Assembly (NCBI GenBank): GCA_000499405.2
Contig: HG738137.1
Coordinates: 3,782,001-3,846,000 of the forward strand
Source: Onchocerca volvulus
Taxonomy: Eukaryota > Nematoda > Chromadorea > Rhabditida > Onchocercidae
DNA length: 64,000 nt
Direction: 5' to 3'
Position 1 is the first letter of the stretch. Each line of letters opens with the position of its first letter. The notes beneath the pieces are model-generated. The model was not told the origin of the DNA and searched no databases. It saw only the letters and a program-made list of their open reading frames with translations. This document shows positions 46,649 to 60,321 of the stretch, in pieces. A program made the translations under genes and the position numbers.

Positions 46649-49600
46649 TATATGTCAAATCAAGCGGAAATGACGCACGACTCAGAGTTTCTAAATCAAA
46701 AAGTTATGCTAAATTGGAAGTTATTATTGACATTGATTATATCATTATCATATTATAAGAGTTATCCTTCAAAGAATTATTCATACATCTCTTTTACCCA
46801 ATGTTTCTGCCTAATTTGAAGCATTTTTGGAGTCTGCGAAATTATTTTAGTTCAAATGAATGATGCGACATCGCTCAAATCTGTCAATGCATCGATTTGG
46901 AAAGAAAAATCCAAAGAGATCAAAATTCGTGTTTGAGATTATGTAGACGTTAATTTGCCCGATCATCAATGTTCTGCTTTCGAATTTGCTTTTACGACCA
47001 TATTTAGATCTGGCAGTCATTTCAGTTTATATAACAAATCCTGTCTATCACAATCATGTGCTTTTTCTTGGTTGCCCCATTTATCATTATTTATTTTTTG
47101 TTAATTATTTGTTTATTAGCCGAAGATTATGATATTTAAATGATGCTCGTTAGTTCTTTTCTCGAATATTTAATCCCTTACTTTGTTGCTTACTTTGAAT
47201 TTTGAATATTTTCCTGATTATCATTATTGATTTTGATATATCTTGGTACATTTTTCACTAAAATCACAAGAAGAAAGTAAAGAAAATTTTTTTCTTAGTC
47301 TAAATAGTTCGAGAAATCATTGAGATTAACTTAAGATTGGACGAATGTTATCAATTGTATTCTCATGAAAAATTTAAAAGGAATTGTTTTTTGACCATTT
47401 AATAGTGACTTTAATAGAAAGTTTCCTTCCAAAGTTAACAAAAAAAAAATTAATTAAGTTTCAAAAATTTTCTGGCTAATGAACGAAGACCTGAAAAAGA
47501 ACAGATAAGCTCGATTTGTTATATAATAATATAAACAATTCGTGAATTTCAAATTTGAAATGCTTTAGATATTTTTTCAATTAATTTTCTTTGAGATTCT
47601 CATCAATTACCACATGCATAGCTTAAAGTCAGCAATACTTTTTTCATATTTCATAGTAAAATGAAATAAAATATTCATAACAAACTGGTAATTATTTTTC
47701 TCTACTAAGATGATTAGCTGAGATAATAATTCACGAAATGATTGAAAAAAAAAAACCACTTAAAAAAGAAAAAAGCAACATTGCTTTGTATAATTTCAGT
47801 GCAGTAAAAATGTTAAATTTCATTCAGACAGGGATTTTCTCTAATTTCAATTAGAAACAAATGACTTTAAAAATAATGGCAGAAGATTGGAAAAAATGGT
47901 AAATATAGCGAAAGACTTCAAATGTGTCATGGCCACGCTTTCAATAACTACAAACAAATGATGTGACACATAATGCAATCATTCAACGATAACAAACTTT
48001 TTTCCAACTATCGTCAAGTGAGTTTCCATTCATGTGAAAATCAGAAGTTGCTCTTTCTTATACGAATCAATATTTCTTGTTTATTAGAAAGTCGAAAATT
48101 CATTTCTCATTTCCTCAGCAAGCTATATCTGCTGCTGCCAATGCTTCCTTCATGAAGTCTTTTCATATAAATTCCCTGTACATCAACAACACCAAACAGA
48201 AATCTACAGGAAGAATGAATAACCAATATATTATTCATTATTTTAATCCTTGCAAAATATTTTTTGAAAAAAATTACTTCAAAAAAAGTACGAGAATATC
48301 CCACAAAATTCAAATTAAACTAAAATAAAATTATTTTAAATCAGAATTAAAGTTAAATGTGGATGATGTAACAGCTACCTATCGATGTACCAAAAATAGT
48401 GCACTGGTTGATTGAATTCCCATAAATAATATTTATTCCACTTCATGTATAAAAATTTTTTTTATAAAAAAGATAACTTGAGTAAAATTTTTTTGCAAGG
48501 ATATAAATTCCTATATGGGGAAAATCCTGCTCCAGAATCTGACAGAGCGTTCGATTTCTGATTAGTGAAAGTGTTGATTTCCTATAATTATCTAGGGAGA
48601 ATGACTCATAAATAGCATACCGGAAATAAATACCTGAGGCATTGAACTGCTTAAAATACTTTAAATTAAATAATAATTTGTCTAAGCATTGATGATTATT
48701 GTGCTAAGCATAAGCAGTATTGGCGCTGATCGAGTTCAGTTTCAAACTTAACTAATTCACTTTTTTTCAAATCGCTCTGATGATAATAAATTTCTGCCTT
48801 TTGAGATCATTGAGATATATTATTTAGCAGACTGAAAGTCTGAATGGAATGTGAATGGATTTAATTGGTAATAAAATTCTAAACCAAGTTTTTGCACATT
48901 TGGTTCAAAAAAAAAAAGTACAAACAGGTGCAATTTTATTACTATATTGGTGAAACAGAAAAAATTCATTTGTCCTTTTTCGAAAAATTTGCCAACTGAG
49001 GATTAATTATTTCTCAGAACAGTCCAAGATAGATTATTTCAAGCCAATTTCAGGTCAGATAAATTTGATATATGTCCGTGTACATCTTGTCATTTGTTTC
49101 GTAAGTAGAAAATCAATCAACTTTAAAAAAAGTTGTCATAAATTATGGAAATATTATACTCTCCGAACAAGTTATTCAACTGTCAAACCGATCCCCATAC
49201 ACATTTTAGAGCTATTTGAGAAATGGAATTATTAGATTTAAAAAAGTAATAGAAAGAATATTCGAAGATATACGCAGTGTTTAAAAAATTTCTCAAATAA
49301 TCTTACAAATTTTTTATCAGTTTGTTCTTCAAATTCCCAAAATATTTTAAATTGTTTTATCAAATTGTTTAGCGCCTTTATTGCTCATGCTCTGACTTAC
49401 TATTACACATTTTTAGAAATTGACTGCTTCAATTTTTGTAAATCAGTTTTTCATTAAAGTAATTAATAATATCAGTGTCTTCACTTGTAAGCCAAATTCA
49501 CTTTTAGTTGATTTTTAACTTTTATCTTAGCTATTATCGAGCTATTAATACTAGTTTTTCGATTATTTTCTTGAATAGCTGAATGAATGATCAAATCTAT

Positions 49601-50132
49601 TTGAATGTTGTATGCCACATGAGTGGCCTGTTTCGAGAATTATCATATTTGATTGATTTTTAACTCGAAGAGATATTTTGCTTCTATTAGAAGATGCATC
49701 ATCGTCTTACAAGGATGTCATATTTAATTATGTATTCAGTCAAATAATTTATCTAAAAGCATTTAATGAAGATGCCGTAATGGTTGTAGTCATGGAGATC
49801 GACTTCGTAGCTAACGAATTTTCAATCAAGTGTTAAAATAGAGGACTGAATCTTTGAGTTTCAGTTCGCAGTGACATTCAGCGTATGGAAGGTTTCGTAA
49901 ACAACATTATACGTTCTTTTCTTTGATCATTCTTAAAAATTTGAAATAATCTTAATTTCGAATTGTTTCTTTACCTTTGAATGAAATGAATACATCTCAG
50001 CAAGTTCTCTGACTATCGCTTCTTTCGCCCGAAAAATTTTTGCACAACTTCGCGAAATTTTTAAAATCAATTAAAAACAGAATTTAAATTCTTTTTTTTT
50101 TTCATATTTTGCATAGTAAAGTACGAAACATA
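46649..50132. other. Upstream region of PDE1, no confident gene
   Basis: AT-rich. Between divergent starts of the damaged phosphatase (minus) and PDE1 (plus). Alternative first exons of PDE1 carrying a calmodulin-binding N-terminus could lie here, as PDE1 genes usually have several promoters, but I could not identify one. Short frames at 47.97-48.33 kb have no features. Confidence 0.35.
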
Positions 50133-53100
50133 ATGCTTGGCAATTCCTATGGATCTCATTATTTCATGATACGAAAGCATGCATGCAGGTAAGTAAATTT
50201 TACCATTTAAATTGAATTTGAAATTTTTCTCATTTCAAAATTCAAACTTTTTTGAAATATGAATGTGCTATAATAATTTCTGCTACTCATAAATAGTCTA
50301 AATGTTACGAGTTCTTCATTTTAAAAGCATTTTTCAATCATATATTTATTACCATTGCAAACTGCTTGAAAAACAATCTTTTTTTGGTATTGAGAACAAT
50401 AGAATTGCAGACTACGGTACATATTACATCAGCTTAACAGCGCTCAACTTTCGATTGATGATCTCAAGAAGAATCTCGAATATGCAGTTTTACTCTTGGA
50501 AACTGAGTATATTGATGAAACGAGGTGCATATTTTTCTCAAGATTAACAGGCTAAGATTATTGATGATATCGTAATAGTAAATTATGTTTATCTCTGTAA
50601 ACATTAATAAAATCAGATAAATAATAATGACGTGATCTTAAATTGTAGTAATTTGGTGGTTATTTGAAAATATATAGGGAATGTCGAAGAGGAATGATTG
50701 TAGCATTACTGCTCCCACAATGAATTCAAATGTGCAGAAATTCAAATTTTAAATCATCCAATTGAAGCAGTCATTTGAACTCATGTCAGTTTCCCAAAAT
50801 TACTTTAATGTTGCAATATGTCAAAACTTTAGTCACTTCAAAAGTCGAATTTCCAGTTTGAGAGCCCTATCATAATTGAGCAAGAATAACACACAGAAAG
50901 TTTAATTTTCGAAGTTTCAATAAGACGAGACAAAAATGCTAATCATTAAGAATGGAAGTCTTCAGTCATGAAGAGATTAAATTTAATAAAATAATTATAT
51001 GCTCACACTTCAATTTTTCGAGGAATCTATATGACCGATAAATTGAACTTCAGAACACATATTGTATTAAAGTCCAGAAAGTACTCTTTGATTTTGGAAA
51101 TTTGAAATTCTTCAAAGTGACATGGATGTTTTAATTTTGAAAGTGAGACGAATGTTTTGGCGAAGGTTGCTTGCAGAATTCTATCTTATCATTTATTTTT
51201 GCTCAATCAGTTTAATCCAATTAAAAAATGGCAATTCATTAGGTTGGAATATATGTTATTTTAAAACCTGATTTGCAGACGCATCTGTGATGAAGAGGAT
51301 GATTTGGCGGATGTTAAACCGGAAGCAGTTTCTGCCGAAGTACGTGAATGGCTTGCAACGACATTTACGAAACAATCAGTGCTTCCAAAACGTGAAAAAC
51401 CGAAACTTAAATCAGTAGCCAATGCCATACTTACAGGAATTTTCTTCGATAAGTAAGCATTTTTCTGCATTAAGGCTGAATTACATCAAATAATCTTCCT
51501 TTCTTTTCGTTTGCATAGCTTTAGATCGAATGGATTTCAGTGATATGTGAAAATTCATTCATTATTTCCAGAATGTTTCGGAGGACACAGGTACTACTTA
51601 TTTCAACACCACCAGAAATTGCTGCACTGCTGAAGGTTTTTTGAATTTGTTGTTAATTTTGAAAGATAGGATAGAAAGATTTTTCTAGCAAAAATTTTCA
51701 ATTACTAAATTTCTCAATTATTCTAAACATGAATAAACTAAAATTGAGAAAATGATGATGTAAAATTGCATTAAAACCACAAATTGTTATAATTTATACT
51801 AAGCGCATAAATTTATCAAATTAAATAAGCATTGTTAGTATATTCAGACAATTATTAAAATTTATGAAGAATTACAAAATTCTGAAACAGAAATTAAATC
51901 ATATAAGTAAAAAGTTAGATAAGCAGAAGAAAACTGCAGAATCTCAATAGCTGGTCATTTGATTGCTTTCGATTGAACGAAGTATCAGAAGGGCATGCAC
52001 TGAAGTATGTTGGCCTAGAACTTTTCAATCAATATCATTTTTTTGATCGCTTCAAGGTTTCTACTTCAGCTTCCATAATTTAGAGCTATACGAATTTGAA
52101 CTGAAAGACTTGGTAAAAGTTACGACACGTTTGCTGTTTTATTTAGTTTTGCAATTAATATATGAAATGTATATTTGGTTCTGATTGATTGATTGACTTT
52201 TGACGATATTCCTCATTTTTAATTCCGTTTACATGCTGATCTTCTGCTCCGGAACTGTGGCGGGTGCCAATCCTTAAATCCTTTTCATCTACAGCAATAT
52301 CAGTTGTAGATCCCAATACAAACATTTAAAAATTACGTTGCGGCATTGGAAGTTGGATACAGTAAACACAACAATCCATATCACAATATCGTGCATGCTG
52401 CGGATGTGACTGCCTCCTCGCATTTCATGTTGTCGCAGACTGGTTTTGCTGTATATTTTTGATTTATTCAAGTTTTTAAGATTTTGAACTTAAATGATTT
52501 TCAAGGTAGCACTGAATCATTTTTCAACCCATAGTAGTATATCAGCGGAAAAAAAGCACAAAATATTGCTGGATCACAATTAATATTAAATAATAATGAT
52601 GGGGATAACTTGCAGACAAGCTTATCAGACCTGGACATGTTGGCAGTGATATTTGGTGCCATGATACATGATTATCAGCACACGGGTCACACAAACAACT
52701 TCCATATACAGACGGGGTAAACTTCATTCATGCTTAATTTTGCTTTTCGTTTCCTTTTCTGAATTTTACGAGTATTGTTGGTTTTTTCGATATCTGAAAC
52801 GCTGTACCATCTTCCAAATTGCACAATATATACAGTAAATTATCGATTTTTTCATGCTTTTCTGAAATAATGCCACTTACGAATTGAGTACTTGGAGGTA
52901 GAATTGCAAACGCCGAAAAAAAAGACAGGAAGCCAAACTTTTTTGAAAACTTTTAATTTTTCAGTAGGAGGCTGAAAAATTATTCTTTAAGTAAGATCAC
53001 AGCCAGATGTTAAGAAGATATTAATGAAAATGGCAGTACTGGAAAGGACTAGAAATATGTAAATCAGCGAGATCGAAGGGAAAACTTGCATGATTTCTGG

Positions 53101-55324
53101 AATCAGTCCGTTCAACTGACTTCAGAATCAGACTTCATTATAGGCAAAAACTTTAGTTTTCCAATTTTTCTATTTAAGCCTGAGCGTTTATTATCAGCTA
53201 ATGTCAATGGTAGAACTACTAAGAAATCAATCATCGTACAGCAGTAATTTTACATATAATGCTTGTATGGTTTGTATATGTACCCATTGATATTCCTCCA
53301 CATATGGCATATTAAAATGCTTAAAACGAAATGAGTTGATAAAGTTAATAAAATAAGATTGATTTTAGAAGATAATCAGTTAATAAAAATCAATCGTTTG
53401 TTGATAAGGCATATTGCTCATCTTCATCACCAAAACTTTAATGAATAGTTCCTTCAAAAGTAATTGTATTAATGAAACTGAGCTAAATGAATTTCAAGGT
53501 CGCATTTTGCACTACTTTATAATGATCGAAATGTTTTGGAAAATCATCATGTTAGCGCATCTTTTCGGTTGATGAAGGAAGAGGACAAAAATATCTTGAA
53601 AAGGTTGAGCCGAGAAGAATTCAGGTTCTTACGATCGTTCACTTCCCACACGCTGCACTCTTATATTTTCTCTTAACATCTGAAACATATCATTCAAAAG
53701 ATAAAATTTCACTTCTCTAGGATTTTTCCAGAGAGCTACGCAATTTGTTGATCGAAATCGTACTCGCAACAGATATGTCAAGTCATTTCGCACAAATTAA
53801 AACTATGAAGTGCATGTTATCATCGCCTGAGGGGTGAGGAAAATTTATTCACATCAAATTAGAAGATAATCAGATATTGCATAAACTTTGCTTATATCAT
53901 GCCTGAATCACTTTAAGACGTTAGTGTGATTCAAGATTTCCTGAATTATTCTGCTACAGTTTGAAATGATTGAGAAAGTTAAGCCAAATTGTCGCAAAGG
54001 TTTACCCAAAAATTAAATTTCTTTTTTAGTATTGATAAAATTAAAGCCATCTGTCTCATTGTACACGCCTGTGATATATCACATGCCTCGAAACCATGGG
54101 AATTGCATTCCCGATGGACTAAAGGTGTTCTCGAAGAATTCTTTCGACAGGGTGACCTGGAAGCCAGCATGGGTCTACCGTATTCACCTCTTTGTGATAG
54201 AAATACTGTACATGTTGCTGATTCACAAATTGGTAATATTTTTAAAATCTATGTACCTTTCATAAAAAAAAAAAGAAAAAAAACAAAATTAAATAAAAGT
54301 GAATACGTGATACTACAAACTTTTAATCCTTATTTTTAAAAGCACTCGAATTACTTGCTACACCAAAATTCGCAATAATAAGAAATAAATTTTTTTTTTT
54401 TTTTGATAACATTAAGAAGGTGGAAATAAAAATTTATAATAATAGGAAAGTGGAAATAAAAATCAAGGATCTTTACTTTCGATATAATCAACGAATTAAT
54501 TTTTGAGTGATAGAAAAATTAGAAATTAAAAATATTACCAAAAGAAATATTTTATTCAATATTTCTTTTTTTTGCAAAATATTTAATGAAATATTAAATT
54601 TTTAATTCCAACTTTTTTTTTGTCAGGATTTATTGATTTTATTGTTGAACCGACAATGATTATTTGTGAAGAGATGTTAACGAAAATAATTGAACCATTG
54701 ATACCGCTACAGTCATCAAATACTTTCCTGCCACCCGAGAGTCCCGATTCGCCTTCAGCAAGTGTCGATATCACGCCGACATCCGAGACGTTTGTTTCTT
54801 TCTCAGTTATGCATGAGAAAAAGATGAGATTTATTTTAAAAAAATTTGAATACTTTCTAGATTTTCTCGTTATCACCACAATGCTCAAGAAAGACTTATG
54901 CCGAACAGATGACTAACATTGATTGAAAGAAGATTTTTTTCTAAATTCAGTAGATGACAAGTTTTTCTAACTTATCTTCCTTCTTGAATTGAAATTTCTG
55001 GAAAAATTTGAATTTTTCTTGAACATTAAATTGAAATGATCACTTTATATTCCACTGTAACTGACTTTTAGAGAAAATACAAGCAACAGCGAAACAAGCA
55101 GTTCAATCCGCGTCATACCATTAAATCAGGCTGGAAAGTTGGACTTACCAACTCCATGGATGGGATTCATGCAAGAGAATAAGGATCGATGGAGGGAGCA
55201 GATTGCTAAAGGTTTGCATATTTTTCTTTAAAATTGTAAACAGTGTAGAAATATTGCTGGAATGAGTGTGAATCAATGTTGTCATCCTTCTATTCCAGAA
55301 GAAGCCGCGAATCTGCAAAAATAA
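50133..55324 (+). CDS. pde-1: Calcium/calmodulin-type 3',5'-cyclic nucleotide phosphodiesterase, PDE1 family
   Basis: Thirteen exons: 50133-50188, 50411-50524, 51279-51452, 51572-51635, 51940-52056, 52310-52450, 52616-52716, 53499-53624, 53732-53833, 54030-54232, 54627-54789, 55072-55211, 55299-55324; 508 aa, all phases agree (human PDE1A about 535). The N-terminal PDE1 module has DLKKNLEYAVLLLETEYIDE and VSAEVREWLATTF. The catalytic HD domain has the metal-binding HNIVHAAD, HDYQHTGHTNNFHIQT, YNDRNVLENHHVSASFRLM, ATDMSSHF, HACDISH, SPLCDR and the QIGFIDFIVEPT block that lines the base pocket. The last exons contain the family's MQENKDRW. It hydrolyses cAMP/cGMP in the cytosol and is normally activated by Ca-calmodulin. 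The calmodulin site upstream of the first module is missing or on an unplaced alternative exon. Exon 2 and exon 9 use the internal acceptors (ATTGCAG, TTTCCAG), required by phase. Confidence 0.95.
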
Positions 55325-57600
55325 ATCACGAAATTCACACTCAATCCTGAATCTTTCGGCCAGCAACATTTCAAGTATCACTCTGGCAAACAATAAATGA
55401 ATATCATCTCTTAGCGATGGCAGTTTTCGATTTCTGAGCAACTTCAGAGCAAGAGAAAAGTTAAATTATCAGCTATACTACAATTCGTTTCATTGAGCGC
55501 CACATGCAAATTAGTGTGAGTGAAATTGAAAGTTAAAATTTGTTGGAACGAATAATTTCTGATTTATTTGGTTCAAAATAGAAAAAAATTAATTGCTTAA
55601 AGTAACGATTGTAATAATTGAACTTTAACTCATTTTGAAGTATGGGAATAGAATGTTAGGACGGTATAGTATTATTATCAGTGATCGTTCGTTTACTCAT
55701 TAATATGTAGCTTAGAAGTTGTAATTCAAGAGTAACTTGAAAGTAATGTAACTTGTAAGATTTCATTCATTGGATTGTCGAAATACAGTAATGAAATGTA
55801 TAATTATCATTGCCAATGTTTATATTTTCAAATTAATAAACGTTGATTCTCTTATGTAGCAATGATATACTATCATTGATGCATTATCATGCTCTTATCA
55901 CCACAATCTTCATATCATACAGCACATATGCATTTCAAAAATTGAATATATCAGGAAACAAATGAAAAGTAACATTAAAGTTGCTGCTTTCATAATTATG
56001 AAATAGATTTGCTCATAGTAAAGTTGGAATAATTGCGATTTAAATTTTAACTAGTCAATGCAATGGTGACACATTGAGTAGCATCTAGCCAAGCCTATCA
56101 AGCCTATAAGGCTCGATACAACCACAAACATAACGTCATAGTTTAGTGTCTGACACTCTGAATTCTACTAAATACTTATACTAAACTCTATTCGACTCAT
56201 TTTTTGCTTTCCCTAATTTAAATTTGGCTCAAATTCAAACGATCTTTTAGTAATAGCTAATGGATTATTACTTAACAATAATAGTTCATTGAAAAATGGC
56301 AACATAACCCTACTGCATCAATCAAGTTTCTTTATATTTTTTCATAAAAAGTTACCATTAATCAATGCAGTCATGCACAGTGAATAATGGTAGCTAGCCA
56401 AGTCTACTAGGCTTATAAGGCTAAACTTAGTCGCACAAATTAGCATTTATGCCTTAGGCCTGGGCTTTTAACAGAATCAGTTTGTGCTCCCTTCGATGCT
56501 CATTGCTTTCCATTGCTGAAATTCTCCACTTGAATTCATTATATCATTCAACTTATTAAATGTTAAAATAGAAGTAAAAATCGAAGCGAATATAGGAAAG
56601 GCTGATAATCACAAATCATTTTACGATTTTATCGTTTTATTATTTTATCAATTACCTTATCATCAATCATTTTACTTCTCACGAAAACAATCTTGCATGA
56701 AATAACTGATTTCAGGAAGTTATCACTATACAAAGGTTTTGATCAATCCATCTATCTGTCCGGTATTTTCAAAAATCAAAAAGTAATGATGCTTTTCCTC
56801 GTCTTGTCAAAGAAAGATTTCAAATTTCATATCAATAGCTTAAATTCTATTCAAATTAGAAGACAGTATTATATACAGTTTGAATTCTATATGTGAGGTA
56901 CTTGAAAAATCAAAATTGATTAGAATAGATCATTTATTAACAAAGCTACGATTTATAATCTTGTTGTAGTAAATATTTAAAAAAGAAATTATGAGAAGGG
57001 AGAAAATTCGTGATTTAAATTTAGAAAGAAGTATAATTTCTTCAGTATATTGGTCCCCTTTTTGTTTTTCGAAATCATAAATTATTTGGAGGAATTAATT
57101 AAAATAATTTTGAGAAAAAAAAATCTGACCATTAGAAGTAATGAAAGTCCGTGTTAATATATTGGAGAAGAATTTATCAAAATTTTTCTATTAATGACAT
57201 AAATAGTATTTGTGATAAAGCTATTATAAAGTGTTAATTGTTATATTCTCTTTCAATAATGATTTTCCATATTACTATAAATTAAATCGTTCGTTTTCCA
57301 TACTTTTTCTTTCTTGATCTTAATTGATTTTGCAATTCTTGATCCATTTTATGCTCTGTACTCCCATTTATTACAATTTTAGTATCAGGAATTCATGTTA
57401 TTCTTGAACTTATTTTAATTATTTGGATTGCCGATCACTGCCGAATACAGCAATACGATGATTTGAAAGCCTTTTCATTTTATCCTTCTGCAGGTAAAAT
57501 TAACTACTTAAATTAATTTTCTCGTTATAATCAGCATATTACTGCACTTACAGTAGTTTAACTTATATGATTATTAATAATTGCTTCTGTTTTGAAAATA
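55325..57600. other. Intergenic region with a diverged duplicated repeat
   Basis: 3' flank of PDE1 followed by AT-rich sequence. Contains two related blocks at 56.05 and 56.36 kb (listed separately). No convincing coding sequence before 57.6 kb. Confidence 0.4.
56054..56425 (+). repeat. Diverged tandem duplication, ~307 bp period
   Basis: The core TAGCCAAGCCTATCAAGCCT..ATAAGGCT in 56054-56118 recurs as TAGCCAAGTCTACTAGGCTT..ATAAGGCT in 56361-56425. Both copies are preceded by TCAATGCA, and both are followed about 100 bp later by a CTC..TTCGA..CTCAT..TGCTTTCC stretch. Non-coding; copies have drifted considerably. Confidence 0.7.
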
Positions 57601-57603
57601 CAA

Positions 57604-57875
57604 ATTGCTTCGGGTCATTCGGGTCATTGATGCTAACAAGTGTTTGCTTGATTCAACAAAAGTGAAATTCGAGAGGACTGTAGAAAATGTAAGCATTTTT
57701 TAAAAGTAGTATTTTTCACTTATTGTTTTCTCTCGGAGTCGAATTTTGACAAACAAATATCTTGCAGTCCCTGGATTTTAAACTTGAAAACTTTAATGCT
57801 ATCAAAGATAGGTCTGATATTCCTTTTACAACTCCCGCCTTCTTTCCTCCAATTTATACAGTTAAAATAAATTAA
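57604..57875 (+). CDS. Last two exons of an unidentified gene
   Basis: An open stretch ending at 57688 (VIDANKCLLDSTKVKFERTV then EN) has a GTAAGC donor. A CTTGCAG acceptor at 57767 opens the final exon 57768-57875, in phase: SLDFKLENFNAIKDRSDIPF then TTPAFFPPIYTVKIN and TAA. Both pieces are clearly protein-like. The 5' end of the first piece is not defined (no good AG upstream; an in-frame TGA precedes 57595), so earlier exons are missing or the gene is broken. Family not recognised. Confidence 0.45.
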
Positions 57876-60321
57876 ATAATTTATATAAATTAAATAAATA
57901 TTTTGTTATGTTTTATAGAATAGAACAAACAATTTTTTTCATTAATATTTAAAAAATAGCTTTTTTCTACTCACCTATGAATCAATTTTCATATGACATA
58001 TGTTTTTAAGAGTAAAATCGCATATAATTTTTTTTCTCCGATCAAAATTTGATTACACTCAAAGTTTAAGAATCGCTTCAAATTTAGCGATCAGTTTGCC
58101 ATATTTCGGTATGAAGAGAGTTGTTTAGAACTATACTAATGAAGTGTCTCGATAAGAAAATTTTCAAACATTATTCAAAACTTCCCGAAAAAACCGGCCA
58201 AGTTTTATAAAAGATTTCTTCCGGAAGATATTTGAAAATAGTTCATGACAAATCAGAGATTTTCATCCCGGAATCAGCTCTCAAAAATGATTCATACTTG
58301 GAGATTGAAATGATGAAAAATAGATTAATCGCAATAATTTTATTTAAATATGGAAATTATTAAATGGAGTACAATTCTTTCATTCCAAATAATCGATTGT
58401 GTTTCGTATATAACAATATCAATCATCATACAACGAGGTGATGATTATTGATAATCACAGCAACAAATCTAGTATTTTGATTGAAAACAAAGAAAAATTG
58501 AAATTATGAATTTAAACGAATCGTTCGAATCTTGTCATTCTAGTTGAATAACATATTAATGCTTTTTTTCTTTTTAGAGTTACATATTAATTCCTTTTCT
58601 TAATTAACATTTAATGAAAGATAGGAGGAAGATAGAAATTTGAAGCTTCTCTCACACTATGCACTAATCGACTGAGTGGGAATGTTTGTAAAGCCATAAT
58701 AAATGAAATAATTCATGTGACATGTGACAAGTCATTCGAATTATTTCTTCCTTGCGAGCTTATCAGTCTATCACTAACGATTGCTACTACTTTTGATCAC
58801 TATCATATTGATCTACTGATCTAACTATTGATCTATCTTCGTTTTACTCACAAATTTCCTATTACTGCCTTTGAATAATTATTCATCCGATGGCGTATTT
58901 CTGAGAGCTTGTGGATTAGCCTTTTTTTTTTTTTCATCGGCTTTTTAGTTTGAAATTTAAACATTTTTCTGTCAAAATAGTAATAAGATGGATAAGACTT
59001 TCCCGATAAGGGTGGTAGCATAATGAATAAGATGCTAAACCTTGCCAAAAATAAAAAAAGTTCATTTTTCATATCTTTTATAGACTTCATAAACAAAACA
59101 GTTGATAATAACATATCAGCTATGTCTGTGAACTTATCGAAAAAAATCTATTTGTAACATTTTCAACCAGGCCCGATCTAGACAACTATTTTTATTCTTG
59201 TCTTTTTCACAGAAATAGAAATAGTGAAAATTCATTCCATTAGATAACTTAATTAGGGATGCTTTGGAGATCTTATATTAATTAGAATCCAACGTTTTAA
59301 TAGGCTAGAGCCCCATTATCTGAAACTAACATTTTAAGCTTTCATTTTGATTCATATTCCTTACTCTTCATTTTTCTTTTTAATATTTTACTTGAAAATA
59401 GATGTATGCTCCAAAATTAAACAATCATCTTATTGTAATAAATTTCATGCAAATTGGTAATTCTTAAAACGAAAAATCGATTTGATCATATTTTTTGAAA
59501 TATTTATTTTTTCACCATCAATTTCTAGCATAAACATTTTTGTGAATTGTAAATTCTTTTAGTAGATAGATTGCTTCAATTTTGTAGTAGCATAGTAAAC
59601 AATTGTAACAGTTTTCGAATAATCTTGAATCTTACCGAATCATCCAGAACGTATTAGGAAAATAATCTGATTATAGGTAAACATTTCATCTGGTCAAAAC
59701 AAAACTATGAGCAAATACAAAGAATAAATAATATGAAGGGTAATAAAATCTTGTTTTTTCATGAGTTTAAGAAATTTTTCTTCATTTCGGCTTCCATTGT
59801 CGATAGTGAGTAATTCCATGGATATGATCCAGAAGTACTGAGAAGAAATAAGACATGAGAGGGATGATAATAAGACTAGGTTGAATATCTTTAATGTTTG
59901 CAAATTGTCTCTAAAATCATAACGTGACAATGCAAATATCATTCCAACTTGTCGTCACAGATTTTCCACGGGGACAGAGTTCATATTGGAGATATCGACA
60001 AAATTGGGGTTAACGAATCTTTGACAAAATTTTTCTCTTCTTGAAACATTTGGGATATTTCTGACGAATGCATGACATTACTTACTGAAGGCTGTATCAG
60101 TGAAATTCAACATTACAAATATATTAAATTGCCATGAAACATTCAGATTTCATATATTTTGTTTAATAGTTATCTTGATCAATGAAAGAAATGATGTGTC
60201 ATTGCAACACAATTCTTCCCATCGCAAATTTATTTATTTTTGATTGGATCGCGGATAAGATAAGTATCCATAAAAATATTTTCAAGTATTTCAATAATGA
60301 TTAATCATTTTATTGAAGGCG
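57876..60321. other. Upstream region of the dual-specificity phosphatase
   Basis: AT-rich intergenic DNA. Around 59.96-60.04 kb a short open stretch follows CACAG, but two frames are open at once, so it is not counted as an exon. No RNA gene or transposon recognised. Confidence 0.4.

Noticed and set aside
53989..54339. 116-codon plus-strand frame
   Set aside because: It is PDE1 exon 10 with intron read-through on both sides, not a separate gene.
54790..54916. Extension of PDE1 exon 11 to an in-frame stop at 54914
   Set aside because: Using the GTTTGT donor at 54790 joins in phase to the conserved MQENKDRW exon, so the extension is intron.
57384..57493. Possible exon between a TTTTAG acceptor and a GCAG|GTAAAA donor
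   Set aside because: On careful reading no frame stays open across it; an in-frame TGA appears before the donor.
59958..60044. Short open stretch after CACAG (FHGDRVHIGDIDKIG)
   Set aside because: Two overlapping frames are equally open and there is no partner exon, so it is probably chance.
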